Below are positions 62,189 through 64,000 of a stretch of DNA of 64,000 bases, piece after piece (within the stretch, counting starts at the first letter, position 1; each line of letters starts with the position of its first letter). Under the pieces are notes generated by a model. That model saw only the letters and a list, made by a program, of their open reading frames with translations. It was not told the origin of the DNA and did not search any database. Made by a program: the position numbers and the translations under genes. Source of the DNA: Pseudodonghicola xiamenensis DSM 18339 (GTDB lineage Bacteria; Pseudomonadota; Alphaproteobacteria; Rhodobacterales; Rhodobacteraceae); contig NZ_AUBS01000004.1 in NCBI RefSeq assembly GCF_000429365.1, forward strand, positions 62,001 through 126,000. Direction: 5' to 3'.

Positions 62189-62217
62189 GATTTGTCTGTC
62201 TGTTCTGCTATGGCGGC

Positions 62218-62766
62218 TTACTTGGCCGGAAGCGGCCCGATCATCATGATCATCTGACGGCCTTCCATCTTCGGCATGTTTTCGACCTTGCCGAGCTCTT
62301 TGACGTCTTCGGCCACCCGTTCCAGCAGCTCACGTCCGAGGTTCTGGTGGGCCATTTCACGGCCGCGGAAACGCAGGGTCACCTTCACCTTGTCGCCGTT
62401 CTCAAGGAACTTTACGACGTTACGCATCTTGACCTCATAGTCATGCGTATCGGTGTTGGGCCGGAATTTGACTTCCTTGACCTCAATGATCTTCTGCTTC
62501 TTCCGGGCTTCGCTTTCGCGCTTTTGCTGTTCGTATTTGAACTTACCGAAGTCCATGATCTTGCAGACCGGGGGGGTGGCATTGGGAGAGATCTCAACCA
62601 GATCCAACCCAGCTTCTTCCGCCAGAGCGATCGCGCGGCCAGGTGTCACCACGCCGATGTTTTCGCCTTCCGCGCCGATCAGTCGAATCTCGGGGGCGCG
62701 GATTTTCTCGTTGATGCGAGGGCCGGTATCGCGCGTCGGGGGCGCGTTGTGTGGTCTGCGGGCTAT
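62218..62766 (-). CDS. infC: translation initiation factor IF-3
   Basis: A 182-residue IF-3, which binds the 30S subunit and checks start-codon choice. [22 protein letters not shown] and [20 protein letters not shown] define the N domain, the lysine-rich linker follows ([20 protein letters not shown]), and [16 protein letters not shown] the C domain. The start is taken as ATA (62766-62764 on the minus strand), eight bases after AAGGA, giving [17 protein letters not shown] as the N-terminus. Non-AUG starts of infC are the basis of its autoregulation in E. coli (AUU). An upstream in-frame TTG at 62838 would add 24 residues that do not look conserved and has no good SD. Confidence 0.93.
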   Translation of the reverse strand: MARRPHNAPPTRDTGPRINEKIRAPEIRLIGAEGENIGVVTPGRAIALAEEAGLDLVEISPNATPPVCKIMDFGKFKYEQQKRESEARKKQKIIEVKEVKFRPNTDTHDYEVKMRNVVKFLENGDKVKVTLRFRGREMAHQNLGRELLERVAEDVKELGKVENMPKMEGRQMIMMIGPLPAK

Positions 62767-62973
62767 GGTATTGTTCCTTCGGTGGTTTACAAGGGGAATC
62801 CGAGTTCGCAACGTAAACGCCACCCGGGTTCGTTTCAAGCGGCAAAATCATGCCAAAAGCAAAGGGAATGGCGTGAGTTTTCCGTTTCGATGCGATATGC
62901 CGCTTTCTATGAGAGGTGTCTCCTCTGGGTTGTGCCTGCTCCCGCAAAAGTAGGTTTTCAAAGGGAACGTGAA

Positions 62974-63660
62974 ATGAAGAAACTGATTTGGGTTGTGGTC
63001 GCTGTCATCGTCCTGGGCGCGGCTTACTATGTTTACAAAGGTCAAACACCGACGGAACCGGTCGTCTCGGCACCGGAAGCCAGCACTGGAAGCGCTGTCG
63101 AAACCGCCAAGACCAAGGCCGAAGAGGCCGCTAAGGCCGCAGCTGAGGCCGCCAAGGAAACTGCGGACAAGGCCGTGGATGAGGCCAGTGAGGCTGCAAG
63201 CTCGGCCACCGAGGCGGTGAAGGACGCCGCAAGCTCGGCTGTGGAAAGTGCCAAGGACAGCGCGGCAGCCGCGACTGAGGCGGCCGCCGAAGCCGTGCAG
63301 GACGCTAAGGAGACTGCCAGCGACATGGTCAACACTGCGACCGACACCGCAAGCGAGGCTGCGGCGACCGCGAAGGAAGCTGCAAGCGACGCGACCGGGG
63401 CTGCCGTCGACGCTGCTAAGGACGCCGCGACCGATGCTGTCGAGGCCACCAAGGATGCTGCTGGCAACGCTGTCTCCGGCACCAAGGATTGGTTGAGCGC
63501 TGCCGGCTTCGACATGGACAAGGCCGTCGAGGCGATCGACAATTCGAGCCTGGATGCGGCGCAGAAGCTGATGCTGAAAACCGGCCTGAAAAAGGCAGAG
63601 AGCGATCCCTCCCTGCTGCAGGCGGCGCTGGATCAGGTGAAAGCCGCATTGGGGATGTGA
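62974..63660 (+). CDS. LEA-like Ala-rich repeat protein with membrane anchor
   Basis: A 228-residue protein. Residues 1-22 are a single hydrophobic helix (KKLIWVVVAVIVLGAAYYVY) acting as signal anchor. Residues 40-165 consist of Ala/Lys/Glu/Asp-rich repeats of about eleven residues (AKTKAEEAAKAAAEAAKETA), like plant and bacterial group 3 LEA proteins, which are disordered in water and become helical on drying or at membranes. The last 55 residues form a separate conserved-looking helical domain (DWLSAAGFDMDKAVEAIDNS, QAALDQVKAALGM). It probably protects the envelope; this is inference. AAGGGAAC precedes the ATG. The spacer to divergent infC is about 200 bp. Confidence 0.85.
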   Translation: MKKLIWVVVAVIVLGAAYYVYKGQTPTEPVVSAPEASTGSAVETAKTKAEEAAKAAAEAAKETADKAVDEASEAASSATEAVKDAASSAVESAKDSAAAATEAAAEAVQDAKETASDMVNTATDTASEAAATAKEAASDATGAAVDAAKDAATDAVEATKDAAGNAVSGTKDWLSAAGFDMDKAVEAIDNSSLDAAQKLMLKTGLKKAESDPSLLQAALDQVKAALGM

Positions 63661-63694
63661 TCCCCGGCCGGCAGGACCTGAGGTGAAACCGAAA

Positions 63695-63723
63695 CCGCCC
63701 GGCTGCGGATGGCAGCCGGGCGG
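63695..63723. terminator. bidirectional terminator, LEA-like gene / fpr
   Basis: CCGCCCGGCTGC and GCAGCCGGGCGG, a 12-bp perfect stem with a 5-nt loop, between convergent genes. Followed by ATTTC on the plus and TTTCGGTTTC on the minus strand. Confidence 0.8.
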
Positions 63724-63752
63724 ATTTCATTTTCCGGAAAGCTGGGGGACGA

Positions 63753-64000
63753 TCAGTCCAGGAAGGCCTTTTCCACCACGTAATGCTGCGGGTTGGAATT
63801 GGCGCCCTCGACCAGACCGTAACCTTCCAGCATCTCCTTGATCTCAAGGTTGAAGGCAAGGTTCCCACAGACCATGGCGCGGTCGTTGTCTGGGTTGATC
63901 TGCGGCACGCCGAGGTCGGCAAAAGCCTCGCCCGAACGCATCAGATCGGTGATGCGGCCCATCTTGGGGCTCTCTTCGCGGGTGGTGGTGGGATAGTATT
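63753..64000 (-). CDS. fpr: ferredoxin-NADP reductase, C-terminal part
   Basis: The last 82 codons of a plant-type-like bacterial FNR (Fpr); the 5' part is beyond the window. Visible are YYPTTTREES-PKMGRITDLM, the NADP-binding DRAMVCGNLAFNLEIKEML and the terminal NSNPQHYVVEKAFLD, the C-terminus characteristic of bacterial subclass I Fpr in alphaproteobacteria. It exchanges electrons between NADPH and ferredoxin or flavodoxin; FdxA at 13494-13832 is a possible but unproven partner. Confidence 0.93.
   Translation of the reverse strand, partial: YYPTTTREESPKMGRITDLMRSGEAFADLGVPQINPDNDRAMVCGNLAFNLEIKEMLEGYGLVEGANSNPQHYVVEKAFLD

Overview
The window is a stretch of chromosome from a high-GC alphaproteobacterium, almost certainly a member of the Rhodobacterales (Rhodobacteraceae/Roseobacteraceae). 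The evidence is the gene content and order (rpoH, CarD, lon followed by an HU-like gene, cobS/cobT divergent, a seven-iron FdxA, a SUV3-like helicase next to an S4 protein, a fused RimB-RimK), a tRNA-His lacking the universal G-1, and many short 4-bp-overlap operons. Nothing identifies the genus. No phage, insertion sequence, CRISPR array or rRNA is visible, and most of the window looks like core chromosome.

Layout. 1-4.9 kb: a broken GNAT gene at the edge, tRNA-His, rluD, a DUF4386 membrane protein, rpoH, two small proteins. 4.9-9.4 kb: leftward operons of pepF with three small genes, and a lipase-like hydrolase with an SCP2 protein. 9.5-17.4 kb: TPR protein, helicase, S4 protein, ferredoxin, CarD, a potassium channel with a zinc ribbon, cobS and cobT. 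17.6-27.6 kb, mostly leftward: KefB-type antiporter with an Lrp regulator, tpiA, two Fe-S assembly proteins around a secreted phosphodiesterase with a possible Pho box, NfeD/QmcA, RimB-RimK, an MFS carrier. 27.7-33.4 kb: tgt, an old-yellow-enzyme, lon with a probable heat-shock promoter, HU-like protein, tRNA-Val. 34-40.6 kb: two RTX proteins (one a serralysin protease) around pyrC and an uncharacterised gene, then pepT. 40.8-45.9 kb: TPR-sulfotransferase, a NudI very like that of enterobacteria, an FAD oxidoreductase, and a TetR/3-hydroxyacyl-CoA dehydrogenase pair. 46.1-51.3 kb: a tight leftward operon of three related glycosyltransferases and an FkbM methyltransferase; one glycosyltransferase carries a degenerate sulfotransferase-like half. 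51.5-61.4 kb: a form II carbon-monoxide-dehydrogenase-like locus with MoxR ATPase, VWA protein, XdhC-type and MoeA-like maturation proteins and the S, L and M subunits. 61.8-64 kb: phasin, infC with an ATA start, an LEA-like protein and the end of a ferredoxin-NADP reductase.

The largest coherent system is the form II CODH locus: coxS, coxL and coxM encode the 2Fe-2S, molybdopterin and FAD subunits, while the upstream genes fit cofactor sulfuration and insertion. Three of five copies of a dispersed intergenic repeat lie inside this locus. Its largest gap (54093-54918) also holds a near-consensus FNR box, a correctly spaced -10 element and a terminator, which together outline an undescribed transcript of about 260 nt. 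The glycosyltransferase operon is the other region where unknown biochemistry is likely. All family assignments rest on motifs and remembered family features; no searches were run.
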